A stretch of 29,962 bases of DNA from an uncultured Eubacteriales bacterium (GTDB taxonomy: Bacteria > Bacillota > Clostridia > Christensenellales > Aristaeellaceae), in the NCBI GenBank assembly GCA_900553265.1, contig USDD01000023.1:1-29962 (forward strand). Reading direction: 5' to 3'. Below the pieces are notes generated by a model, which ran no database searches, had not been told where the DNA came from, and saw nothing but the letters and a program-made list of their open reading frames with translations. Position 1 is the stretch's first letter. Every line of letters starts with the position of its first letter. Shown here piece by piece: positions 22,723 through 29,962 of this stretch. A program made the translations under genes and the position numbers.

Positions 22723-24087
22723 ATGGAGCAATACAGTCTGCCGGACGACGGCGTGCGCGTCCCGCCGAACCATCCGGAATCCGAGCGCAGCGTGCTCGGT
22801 TCCATGCTTCGCTCGCGGGAGGCGGCGCTGCTCGCCATCGAAACGCTGAAGCCGGATGATTTTTACGACCCCGCGAATCGCGAGGTCTATTCAGCCATGT
22901 TCGACATGGCCAGCGCTTCGCGCACTATCGATCTGGTGACGCTGGACGAGGAGCTCTCCCGGCGCGGCAAGCTGGACGCGGTGGGCGGCGCGGCCTATCT
23001 GGTCGAGCTCAGCCGCTCGGTGCCGTCGGCGGCGAACGTGCAGGCCTACATCAAAATCGTCGACGAAAAATCGACGCTGCGCAAGCTGATCGCCGCTTCG
23101 GAGCAGATTTTGCAGCAGAGCTACGCCGCGCAGGAGGAGACGCAGGAGATTCTGGAGACCGCCGAAAAGGCGATCTACGACATCACCATGCGCAAGGGCG
23201 GCGAGGAGCTTCAGCCCATTCAGCCGGTGCTGCTTTCTACCTTCGAGAAAATCGAGCTGCTGGTGAAGAACAACGGCAAAATCGAGGGCGTGCCCACAGG
23301 CTACACCGAACTGGACGACATGCTGACGGGTCTGCACGCGGGCGAGCTGGTGCTGGTAGCGGGCCGTCCGTCCATGGGCAAGACCAGTATCGGCATGAAC
23401 TTCATTGAAAACGCCGCCATTCGCGCGGGGAAGAAGGCCGCGGTCTTTTCGCTGGAGATGCCGGCGGAGCAGCTGGCCATGCGCATGCTCTGCACCGAGG
23501 CGCGCGTGGACATGCAGCGCGTGCGCCGCGGACAGCTTTCCGACGACGAATGGCAGAAGCTCTGCGACGCGATGATCAGCATCGGCCCGTCGTCCATCTA
23601 CGTGGACGCGACGCCGGGCATTTCGCCGTCGGGCGTGCGCTCCAAGGCGCGCCGCCTTCAGCTGGAGCACGGGCTGGACGTGATTATGATCGACTACCTG
23701 TCGCTGATGACCGGCGTGGGCAAGTTCGGCAGCCGTCAGGAGGAGGTTTCATCCATTTCCCGTTCGCTCAAGGCCATGGCCATCGAGCTGGGCGTGCCCA
23801 TCATCGCGCTTCAGCAGCTCTCCCGCGCGCCCACGGGCCGCGCCAACCATCGTCCGGTGCTCTCGGACATTCGAGATTCCGGCGCCATTGAGCAGGACGC
23901 GGACGTGGTCATGTTCATCCATCGCGAGGATTATTACGACCCCGAGACCGAGGACAAGAACATCGCCGAAATCATCATCGCCAAACAGAGAAACGGCTCG
24001 CTGGGAACGGTGAAGCTGGGCTGGAAGGGCGAATACACATGGTTTATGGATCTCGCGCCCATGGCCAACGAGGCGGATGTGGGATAA
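22723..24087 (+). CDS. dnaB: Replicative DNA helicase DnaB
   Basis: 454 residues, normal length. The N-terminal DnaB domain (about 15-115, PPNHPESERSVLGSML) is followed by a RecA-like helicase core: PTGYTELDDMLTGL (191-204), Walker A GRPSMGKT (214-221, K220), FSLEMPAEQLAMRML, Walker B VIMIDYLSLM, QQLSRAPTGR, the DIRDSGAIEQDAD segment and IIAKQRNGSLGTVKLGW. It is the hexameric 5'-3' helicase of the replication fork. No intein interrupts it. The RBS is weak (AGAGG 5 bases before ATG 22723), consistent with low expression or coupling to rplI 28 bases upstream. Confidence 0.97.
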   Translation: MEQYSLPDDGVRVPPNHPESERSVLGSMLRSREAALLAIETLKPDDFYDPANREVYSAMFDMASASRTIDLVTLDEELSRRGKLDAVGGAAYLVELSRSVPSAANVQAYIKIVDEKSTLRKLIAASEQILQQSYAAQEETQEILETAEKAIYDITMRKGGEELQPIQPVLLSTFEKIELLVKNNGKIEGVPTGYTELDDMLTGLHAGELVLVAGRPSMGKTSIGMNFIENAAIRAGKKAAVFSLEMPAEQLAMRMLCTEARVDMQRVRRGQLSDDEWQKLCDAMISIGPSSIYVDATPGISPSGVRSKARRLQLEHGLDVIMIDYLSLMTGVGKFGSRQEEVSSISRSLKAMAIELGVPIIALQQLSRAPTGRANHRPVLSDIRDSGAIEQDADVVMFIHREDYYDPETEDKNIAEIIIAKQRNGSLGTVKLGWKGEYTWFMDLAPMANEADVG

Positions 24088-24088
24088 T

Positions 24089-24130
24089 GAAAAAGGCACG
24101 AGCGGCATTGCGCCGTTCCGTGCCTTTTTC
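24089..24130. terminator. Bidirectional terminator after dnaB
   Basis: A perfect 12-bp stem GAAAAAGGCACG/CGTGCCTTTTTC (24089-24100 with 24119-24130), with T-runs built into both ends. A small inner CGGC/GCCG stem sits in the loop. It serves dnaB on plus and the frameshifted secreted gene on minus. Confidence 0.9.
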
Positions 24131-24141
24131 ATCAGGGCAAA

Positions 24142-24799
24142 TCAGTCGCTGCGCTTCAGCGCGTCCATTCCTGCGGGAATGTCCGACGGGCTGGTGGATG
24201 CATAGAGATTGCCGTTCGCGTCGCCATAGACGTAATCGTACTCCATCGGAATCTTGACGGAACTGCCGTCCGGAAGCGTGTAGCCGTTCTGCGACAGAAT
24301 GTAATCACATGTGCGTGGTCAGCAGCGCCTGCGACTCGGGCGGAAGCTCCGCGTCGCCCGTCGCCGTAATCTGCGCGTCAGGGAACAGCGCGGAGATCAT
24401 CATGTCAGCGTAGTCGCCGGGGGACTTCAGCGTCATCATCAGCGTGAGCGTGGTTTCGTCCATCTGCCCGTCCTGCTGGGTCGCCACCGTCATGCCGTTC
24501 ATCGTGCTTTCAAGAATCTGGATGAAGCTGGCAGCGGAGGCATAGGAGAGCTGCGTGCGCCCGTCGGCGGAAAACGCGTCGATGCTCAACTGCATGGGAT
24601 AGCCGAGACTCTGGCCCGCGCCGCAATAGGCGACTATGCTTTGCACGCTGTAATCCGTCGGAACGGCGCAGCGGCCCACGATTCCGCTGTCGCATTCCAC
24701 GTCGGTTACCTGAATCGCAATCGCGCCGCTCTCAGCAAGCGCGCCGAAGGAGCACGTCAGGCACAGCGCCAGAAGCAGCGCGGTAAATCTTCGCATCAT
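24142..24799 (-). pseudogene. Secreted protein of unknown function, interrupted by a +1 frameshift
   Basis: ATG 24799 (AAAGGAAG 9 bases upstream) begins a protein with a signal peptide (MMRRFTALLLALCLTCSFGALA) and an extracellular region rich in T/S/M. The frame stops at TGA 24305-24307, after TTHM. The next frame continues without a gap (DYILSQNGYTLPDGSSVKIP and onward to KRSD) to TGA 24142-24144, just before the dnaB terminator. Deleting one T on the minus strand near 24307 restores one frame of about 218 residues. The continuation keeps the codon usage of a real coding region, so this is either a recent disabling mutation or a sequence error. The site (ATG TGA TTA) is not a known programmed frameshift motif. 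I do not recognise the family. Confidence 0.7.
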
Positions 24800-24831
24800 G
24801 AATACACACTTCCTTTCCGACAACTCCAAGC

Positions 24832-24860
24832 GGCCGCATGGACAATTGCTCCATGCGGCC
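24832..24860. other. Hairpin between the isomerase-like gene and the frameshifted secreted gene
   Basis: A perfect 10-bp stem GGCCGCATGG/CCATGCGGCC (24832-24841 with 24851-24860). It lies downstream of the isomerase-like gene on the minus strand, but the T-run (ACGGTTTT) lies on the plus side. It may act as a transcript 3' end or as a boundary before the secreted gene. Confidence 0.6.
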
Positions 24861-24884
24861 ACGGTTTTATGGGGCGAAAACCGC

Positions 24885-26372
24885 TTATGCGAACGGATTT
24901 TCGCTCTTGTAGAGCATTCCGGCGGGCTGGTTGAACTGAACCTTCTCCACGCCCAGCAGCTTCATCAGCGCGAAGAACGCCTTGCCCGTGTGCTTGAAGG
25001 CCACCGCGCCGTGGTGAGGATAGCCGCCCTCAATGAGCACATGGCGATAGAAGCGGTTCATTTCGGGAATGGCGAACACGCCGATGCCGCCGAAGGAATG
25101 GCACGCCACGGGCAGCACCTCGCCCTCGGCCACATAGGCCTGAAGCTGGCTGTCCTTGTTGCCCTGCAGGCGGTAGAAGGTGATCTCGCCGGGCGCGATG
25201 TCGCCCTCCAGCGTGCCGCGGGTGATGTCCGGCTCGCCGCCGTTCTCCAGACCGCGGTTCATGATCAGCTGATACTTCATCGTGCCCTTGGTCAGGCGGC
25301 ACATGGGCGTGTTGCCGCAGTGGAAGCCCATGAAGGTCTCGTTGAGACGATAGGGGAATTTGCCGGCGATGTCTGCGGCGTACAGATCCGCGGGAACGGT
25401 GTTGTTGATGTCCAGCAGCGTGACGCACTCGCCGGTCAGGCAGGTGCCGATGTACTCGGACAGCGCTCCGTAGATGTCCACCTCGCAGGCCGTGCAGATG
25501 CCCTGGGCGGTCAGGCGGGAGTTGACATAGCAGGGCACGAAGCCGAACTCGGTCTGGAACGCCGGCCAGCACTTGTTGGCCATGACAACGTACTGGGCCG
25601 TGCCCTTGTTGGCCTCGATCCAGTCCAGCAGCGTCAGCTCGTACTGGGCCAGCCGCGGCAGAATGCCGGGCATCTTGTTGCCCTCGCCCAGCTCGGCCTC
25701 CATCTCGGCGATCTTGGCGGGAATGCGCGGATCATTCCTGTGTTCATTATATGCCTTGAGCAGATCCAGCTCGGAGTTTTCCTGAATGTTCACGCCCAGC
25801 TTGTACAGCGGCGCGATGGGTGCGTTGCAGGCGAAGAAGTCCGCCGGACGCGGGCCGAAGGTGATGATCTTCAGGCTGCGCAGGCCCAGAATCGCCCGGG
25901 CGATGGGCACGAACTCGGCGATCATGTCCGCGCACTCCGCAGCCGTGCCCACGGGATATTCGGGAATGTAGGCGGGAATGTCGTAGAGCTTCAGATTGTA
26001 GCTGGCATTGAGCATGCCGCAGAACGCGTCGCCGCGGTCGCTGGACAGCACGTCCACGCTCTCCTCCGCCGCTGCGACGTACATCACAGGGCCGCCGAAC
26101 TTCTTTGCAATGAGTGTCTCCGGCATCTCGGGGCCGAAATTGCCCAGATAGACCACCAGCGCGTTCACACCGGCGTTCGTGATGGCCTCATAGGCATCGT
26201 TGACGTTGGCGTCGATGCCGCCTTCGATGATGACCGGGCACTCGTAAACCTCAACGCCCTTTGCAGCCAGCGCGGCGACAACGGCCCTGCGGCGCTTTTC
26301 AGACAGCGTGATGGGGAAGCAGTCGCGGCTGACGGCCACGATGCCCAGCTTGACCTGAGGAATGTTGTCCAT
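24885..26372 (-). CDS. L-fucose/L-arabinose isomerase-family protein
   Basis: 495 residues. The overall pattern matches the FucI/AraA-like ketol-isomerase family (COG2407 type): an N-terminal Rossmann-like region (KLGIVAVSRDCFP; NALVVYLGNFGPEMPE; PVMYVAAAEES) and a C-terminal half with ACEVDIYGALSEY (E297), VTLLDINN (D321) and MGFHCGN (H351), which are candidate metal ligands by analogy with FucI. Such enzymes interconvert an aldose and a ketose using Mn2+. Many members of this branch have unknown substrates. ATG 26372 has AAGGAGGG about 9 bases upstream. Its strong promoter carries a LacI-type operator at the likely transcription start, fitting an inducible sugar-catabolic gene. It appears monocistronic. 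Confidence 0.85.
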   Translation of the reverse strand: MDNIPQVKLGIVAVSRDCFPITLSEKRRRAVVAALAAKGVEVYECPVIIEGGIDANVNDAYEAITNAGVNALVVYLGNFGPEMPETLIAKKFGGPVMYVAAAEESVDVLSSDRGDAFCGMLNASYNLKLYDIPAYIPEYPVGTAAECADMIAEFVPIARAILGLRSLKIITFGPRPADFFACNAPIAPLYKLGVNIQENSELDLLKAYNEHRNDPRIPAKIAEMEAELGEGNKMPGILPRLAQYELTLLDWIEANKGTAQYVVMANKCWPAFQTEFGFVPCYVNSRLTAQGICTACEVDIYGALSEYIGTCLTGECVTLLDINNTVPADLYAADIAGKFPYRLNETFMGFHCGNTPMCRLTKGTMKYQLIMNRGLENGGEPDITRGTLEGDIAPGEITFYRLQGNKDSQLQAYVAEGEVLPVACHSFGGIGVFAIPEMNRFYRHVLIEGGYPHHGAVAFKHTGKAFFALMKLLGVEKVQFNQPAGMLYKSENPFA

Positions 26373-26400
26373 GGAAATTTTCCCTCCTTGAGTGAATGCA

Positions 26401-26414
26401 CATAAACGTTTACA
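26401..26414. promoter_or_regulatory. LacI-family / cre-like operator
   Basis: TAAACGTTTA (26403-26412) is a perfect 10-bp palindrome with a central CG, the usual LacI/GalR/CcpA half-site arrangement. The wider 14-mer differs from the classical cre consensus at one end. It lies immediately downstream of the -10, where binding would block initiation. Confidence 0.65.
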
Positions 26415-26417
26415 TTA

Positions 26418-26446
26418 ATCATACCAGAGAATAAAACAGCCGTCAA
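26418..26446 (-). promoter_or_regulatory. Promoter of the isomerase-like gene
   Basis: On the minus strand TTGACG (26441-26446), 17 bases and TATGAT (26418-26423), 45 bases before the start codon. Confidence 0.78.
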
Positions 26447-26517
26447 TCCCATTTTTCAAACGAGCAGAAATTGTCGCATGAAAAGCGGAAAATGACTGCC
26501 GTAGTCCCAAAGAAAAG

Positions 26518-26541
26518 CCCGCCTCCGTTTCCGAAGGCGGG
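26518..26541 (-). terminator. Terminator of the 2-oxoacid dehydrogenase operon
   Basis: On the minus strand CCCGCCT (26535-26541 side) and AGGCGGG (26518-26524 side) form a 7-bp GC stem with a 10-base loop, followed by CTTTTCTTT. It starts 15 bases after the E1 stop codon. Confidence 0.85.
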
Positions 26542-26556
26542 GAAAAGGTCGGACGA

Positions 26557-29025
26557 TTACACGCCGCGGCGCTCGTTGGAGAGCTTCTTCTCGATGCTCT
26601 GATCGGTCACGCGGACATGGCCCGGCAGCGGCACGATCTTCGCGTCGATGGCGTCGAGGATCCAGCTCGGCTGCGGGAAGAAGGACTCTTCCAGCTCGTG
26701 CGCGGGCGTGATCCAGTTGCGGGAAGCCACGACCACCGGCGGCGCATCCAGCTCGTCGAAGGCCATTTCGGTGATCTGACGGGCGACCTCGCTGGCGAAG
26801 GAGCCGCGCTCGCACGCGTCGGTCACGATGACCAGACGGCCGGTCTTCTTGACGGACTCGATGACGGTCTCGTAGTCGAAGGGAACCAGCGTGCGGGCGT
26901 CGATGATCTCGGCCTCCATGCCGTACTTCTCCTTCAGCTCGTCGGCCGCCTTCAGCGCGCGATACAGTACCGCGCCGAAAGTCAGAATGGTGACGTCCTT
27001 ACCGGTGCGCTTCACGTCGGCCTTGCCGAAGGGAATCTCGTAGTATTCCGCAGGCACGCCGCCCTCGTGGAACTGCTCGCCCACGTCGTAGATGCGCTGA
27101 GACTCGAAGAACATGACCGGGTCGGTGCCCACCAGCGCGGAAGCCATCAGGCCCTTCGCGTCGTAGGGAGTCGCCGGGAAGGCGATCTTCAGGCCCGGGA
27201 TGTGGGCGGTCAGGCTGGTCCAGTCCTGAGAATGCTGCGCGCCGTACTTGGAGCCGATGGAGACGCGCAGGGTGACGGGCATCTTGATGATGTCCGCGGA
27301 CATGGCCTGCCACTTGGCCATCTGGTTGAACACTTCGTCGCCCGCGCATCCGAGGAAGTCGCAGTACATCAGCTCGACCAGCGCGCGGCCGCCAGCCATG
27401 GCGTAACCGACGGCGGAGCCGACGATGGCGGACTCGGAAATGGGGGAGTTGAACAGGCGATGATACGGCAGCGCCTCGGTCAGTCCGCGATACACGGCGA
27501 ACGCGCCGCCCCAGTCGCGCACGTCCTCACCATAGGTGACGAGGGTGGGATCTTTGTAGAAGCGGTCGATGATCGCCTCGAACAGGCCGTCGCGCAGCTG
27601 ATAGACCTTGTTCTTGGAGACGAGCTTGCCGTCCTTGTCGATGCCCCAGCGTTCCTTCTTGGCGATGGCCTGAACGCGCGGATTCTCCTCCATGGGCATG
27701 TTCACGTCGGGCTGAGCGTCGCCGAACTTCTCGACGTGGCCGTTGGTGAACATCAGGTCGGCGATGGCGTCGGGATTGGCCACAAGGTCCATACGCGGAG
27801 ACACGGAATCGTCAATGGACAGCTTGAAGTTGCGCAGGTTGGTGGCCTTGACCTTGGCGACGATCGCGTCGCACTCTTCCTCGGTGGCCACGCCCGCTTC
27901 GATCAGCTGACGGCGATATTCGATGATGGGATCCTGCGCTTCCCACGCGGCGATCTCTTCCTTGGTGCGGTAGGAGGAGCTGTCCGACGGGCTGTGACCC
28001 GCGAAACGGTAGGTCACCACGTCCAGCAGCGCCGGGCCCTTGCCCTCCAGCAGCAGCTTCTTCTTGCGGCCGTAGGCTTCGATGACCGCCAGGGGATTGA
28101 AGCCGTCCACGCGCTCGGCCAGCATCTGGTTGGGGTTGAAGCCCGCGCCCAGACGCGCCGGAGCGTCGTAGCCCATGGTCTCGCCCACGGTCTGGCCGCC
28201 CATGGCATACTGGTTGTTGAAGATGTTGAACATGACCGGCAGGCCGCCCTTCATGTCGTCGCGCCAGAGTTTGGTCAGCTGGCCCATGCCGGACATATTG
28301 AGCGCTTCAAGGACGGGGCCGCGGCCCAGAGAGCCGTCGCCGATGTTGGCGATGACGATGCCGGGCTTGCGGTTGACGCGCTTATACAGCGCCGCGCCCA
28401 TGGCGATGGTGCCGGAGCCGCCGACGATGGCGTTGTTTGGATAGATGCCGAAGGGAGTGAAGAAGGTGTGCATGGATCCGCCCAGACCGCGGTTGAAGCC
28501 GGTCTCGCGAGCGAAGATCTCGGCCATGGCGCCGTAGAGCAGGAAGTCGATGGCCAGATCCTTCACGGAATCGTGGGCCTGCTTCTCGACGACCTTCAGC
28601 GTCTTGCCGTCCAGGAAGTTCTTCATGATGTCCATCAGCTCGTCGTCCGACAGCTTCTCGATGGCGGAGAGGCCCTTCGCCAGAATATCGGAATGGGCGC
28701 GATGGGAGCCGAAGATGAAGTCGTTCACGTCCAGATGGAACGCTTCGCCGACGGCGGCCGCTTCCTGCCCCATGGACAGATGCGCCGGGCCGGGATGGTT
28801 GTAGGCCACGCCCTCGTATTCGCCGGTGGTCTTGATGAGATTGATCATGGTTTCGAACTCGCGCAGGGTCAGCATATCGCGATAGATGGTGACCAGCTGC
28901 TCCTTCGTGAAGTTGCCGAGCTCGTCCTTGACGGTCTTTTTGTACTGGTTGACGGGAATGTCCTCAAAGTGAATGACGCCCGGCGCGCGGACAACATTCG
29001 GATCGACGAACAACTGCTTGGACAT
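26557..29025 (-). CDS. 2-oxoacid dehydrogenase E1, fused alpha and beta subunits (pyruvate dehydrogenase-type)
   Basis: 822 residues. Residues about 40-400 are an E1-alpha TPP domain with the motif GDGSLGRGPVLEAL (229-242) through FNNQYAMGG (269-277). Residues about 473-815 are E1-beta: YGEDVRDWGGAF (498-509, E500), the FNSPISE turn, a transketolase-C domain and the end ITPAHELEESFFPQ. In the complex, E1 decarboxylates a 2-oxoacid and transfers the acyl group to E2 lipoyl arms. Most bacteria encode alpha and beta separately; fusions of this length exist in some Clostridia and Bacteroidota. ATG 29025 is preferred over GTG 29034 because GGGAGAG lies 8 bases before it. It follows the E2 gene by 86 bases. 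Pyruvate is the likely substrate; branched-chain oxoacids or acetoin are alternatives. Confidence 0.92.
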   Translation of the reverse strand: MSKQLFVDPNVVRAPGVIHFEDIPVNQYKKTVKDELGNFTKEQLVTIYRDMLTLREFETMINLIKTTGEYEGVAYNHPGPAHLSMGQEAAAVGEAFHLDVNDFIFGSHRAHSDILAKGLSAIEKLSDDELMDIMKNFLDGKTLKVVEKQAHDSVKDLAIDFLLYGAMAEIFARETGFNRGLGGSMHTFFTPFGIYPNNAIVGGSGTIAMGAALYKRVNRKPGIVIANIGDGSLGRGPVLEALNMSGMGQLTKLWRDDMKGGLPVMFNIFNNQYAMGGQTVGETMGYDAPARLGAGFNPNQMLAERVDGFNPLAVIEAYGRKKKLLLEGKGPALLDVVTYRFAGHSPSDSSSYRTKEEIAAWEAQDPIIEYRRQLIEAGVATEEECDAIVAKVKATNLRNFKLSIDDSVSPRMDLVANPDAIADLMFTNGHVEKFGDAQPDVNMPMEENPRVQAIAKKERWGIDKDGKLVSKNKVYQLRDGLFEAIIDRFYKDPTLVTYGEDVRDWGGAFAVYRGLTEALPYHRLFNSPISESAIVGSAVGYAMAGGRALVELMYCDFLGCAGDEVFNQMAKWQAMSADIIKMPVTLRVSIGSKYGAQHSQDWTSLTAHIPGLKIAFPATPYDAKGLMASALVGTDPVMFFESQRIYDVGEQFHEGGVPAEYYEIPFGKADVKRTGKDVTILTFGAVLYRALKAADELKEKYGMEAEIIDARTLVPFDYETVIESVKKTGRLVIVTDACERGSFASEVARQITEMAFDELDAPPVVVASRNWITPAHELEESFFPQPSWILDAIDAKIVPLPGHVRVTDQSIEKKLSNERRGV

Positions 29026-29070
29026 GTGTTCCACTCTCCCTATCTTTGTTCGGTATAAATTGGAATGAAT

Positions 29071-29098
29071 CCGAAGCGAAGCGCGAGCCCCGCTTCGG
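29071..29098. other. Intercistronic hairpin between the E2 and E1 genes
   Basis: CCGAAGCG/CGCTTCGG (29071-29078 with 29091-29098) lies between the E2 stop and the E1 RBS. No T-run follows on the minus strand, so it may be an mRNA stability or processing element rather than a terminator. Confidence 0.5.
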
Positions 29099-29111
29099 AA
29101 GAGTTACTCAA

Positions 29112-29962
29112 TCAGCCGCGGGCCAGCAGCAGCGTGAAGTTCTCCAGATTGGCCTTCAGGTCGACGAGGAACTTCGAAGCCGGCGTGCCGTCCAGCGCGC
29201 GATGGTCGTAGGAAAGCGACAGGTTCATGCTGGGATAGACCTTGATCTCGCCGTTCTCCATCCTGAACGCGTCCTTCATGGCGCAGACGCCCAGAATGCC
29301 GGTCTGCGGAGGATTGACGACGGGGGTGAAGGATTCGATGCCCAGAGAGCCGATGTTGGACACGGTGAAGGAAGCGCCCTTCAGGTAGTCGGGGCTGATC
29401 TTGCCCTCCTTGCACTCCTTGGCCAGCTTCTTGGCAGTGTCGGACAGCTGCTTGAGGGTCATCTTGTCGGCGTTGAAGATGGTGGGAACCATCAGACCGC
29501 GGTCGGTATCCACGGCCATGCCCAGATGCACGCCCTGGAAGTACTTCATGGTCTTGCCGTCGTCAATGAGGTTGGCGTTGAGCGCCTTGTGCTGCGGCAT
29601 CGCCAGCGTGCGCGCCACGGCGTACATGATGATGTCGTTGATGGAGATCTTCTCCATGCCGTAGGCCTCGCCCTTGGCCTTGAACATGGCGCGGGCCTTC
29701 TTGACCTCGGTCGCGTCGTAGGACAGGTTGTGGGTCAGCTGCGCCATCGTGGACAGCGAGGAGACCATGGCCTTGGCGATGACCTTGCGGATGTTGCTCA
29801 TGGGTTCGGTGTAGCTGTCGTCCACGGGCACGCCCAGCTCCACGGCGGCAGCCGCCGCGGGTGCGGCGGTCGCGGCGGCTTCGGCGGCAACGGGCAAAGC
29901 TCTTGCCGGCATCGATCCCCGGATCGCCATGCTGTCCTTCTCCACCAAGGGAAGCGCCAAGC
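29112..29962 (-). CDS. 2-oxoacid dehydrogenase E2 (dihydrolipoyl acyltransferase), 5' truncated
   Basis: The 3' part of E2; the frame runs off the window at 29962, and the lipoyl domain must lie outside. After an Ala-rich linker (AAATAAPAAAAAVELG), the acyltransferase domain begins at EPMSNIRKVIAKAM. It contains HLGMAVDTDRGLMVPTI, SFTVSNIGSLGIESFTPVVN, PPQTGILGVCA and the catalytic motif SLSYDHRALDGTPASKFL, with the active His and Asp. It moves the acyl group from lipoate to CoA and forms the complex core. In this frame I do not see a clear E3-binding (GTGPGGRI-type) motif before the linker; that part may lie upstream or be degenerate. It is transcribed ahead of the fused E1 gene. Confidence 0.92.
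   Translation of the reverse strand, partial: LALPLVEKDSMAIRGSMPARALPVAAEAAATAAPAAAAAVELGVPVDDSYTEPMSNIRKVIAKAMVSSLSTMAQLTHNLSYDATEVKKARAMFKAKGEAYGMEKISINDIIMYAVARTLAMPQHKALNANLIDDGKTMKYFQGVHLGMAVDTDRGLMVPTIFNADKMTLKQLSDTAKKLAKECKEGKISPDYLKGASFTVSNIGSLGIESFTPVVNPPQTGILGVCAMKDAFRMENGEIKVYPSMNLSLSYDHRALDGTPASKFLVDLKANLENFTLLLARG

Noticed and set aside
24305..24310. Programmed +1 frameshift in the secreted gene
   Set aside because: The site lacks a prfB-like CTTTGA slippery codon or an internal Shine-Dalgarno, so mutation or sequence error is more likely.
26617..29058. 813-codon open frame on the plus strand opposite the E1 gene
   Set aside because: The minus-strand product is an unmistakable E1 alpha-beta protein; the plus frame is its shadow, with repetitive His/Asp/Val/Leu composition.
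29860..29962. Frameshift near the 5' end of the visible E2 segment
   Set aside because: The lack of an obvious E3-binding motif made me check the other frames, but none gives a better match, and too little sequence is present to judge.
1..29962. CRISPR arrays, tRNA or rRNA genes, transposases, phage genes
   Set aside because: No regularly spaced repeats, cloverleaf-like sequences, rRNA signatures or recombinase proteins were seen; the only tandem repeats are within coding sequences.

Overview
The window looks like a chromosomal segment of a GC-rich Bacillota (class Clostridia). The evidence is a YybS-like/rplI/dnaB operon, a small RelQ-type alarmone synthetase, strong AGGAGG-type ribosome binding sites, sigma-A promoters with 17-bp spacers (several with a TGCTATAAT extended -10), a type-2 (Firmicutes) GalT and paired DUF5684 membrane proteins. 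A gut or rumen Christensenellales-like lineage is possible, but this is inference. No rRNA, tRNA, CRISPR array, phage or insertion sequence was found. After the frameshifted gene at 24142-24799 is recognised, no stretch longer than about 300 bases lacks a gene.

Layout. 1-5712 (+): the 3' part of a giant surface protein with about 20 BIG2 (Ig-like) modules ending in a caspase-like (C14) peptidase domain. 5774-6565 (+): a RadC-family protein that lacks the JAMM metal-binding motif. 6643-10677 (-): three separately promoted carbohydrate genes, namely galT, a DUF2961/GH172-type glycoside hydrolase and a Gfo/Idh/MocA oxidoreductase. 10862-11518 (-): a RelQ-like (p)ppGpp synthetase, divergent from a two-component system (11645-13356, +). 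13487-15448 (-): a secreted protein with four peptidoglycan-binding domains and an eightfold PTAAPVET spacer.

From 15687 rightward (+) there are three operons: MreB-like / YgjP-type metallopeptidase / two DUF5684 membrane proteins; AbrB-like / YnbB-type PLP lyase / DMT transporter; and DUF2232 (YybS-like) / rplI / dnaB. On the far right, on the minus strand, are a frameshifted secreted protein, an L-fucose/L-arabinose-isomerase-family enzyme under a LacI-type operator, and part of a 2-oxoacid dehydrogenase operon (E2 3' part, then a fused E1 alpha-beta subunit).

How the genes fit together. The window mixes housekeeping (replication, ribosome, alarmone, PDH-type complex), sugar use (GalT, GH172-like, Gfo/Idh, sugar isomerase) and cell-envelope functions (BIG2-caspase, PG-binding protein, MreB paralog, DUF5684, DUF2232). 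Convergent gene ends share bidirectional terminators (6588-6626, 13405-13442, 24089-24130). The least conventional items are the BIG2-caspase protein with an EF-hand-like loop, the JAMM-less RadC, the divergent MreB paralog, and the abrB promoter embedded in a 10-bp perfect inverted repeat.
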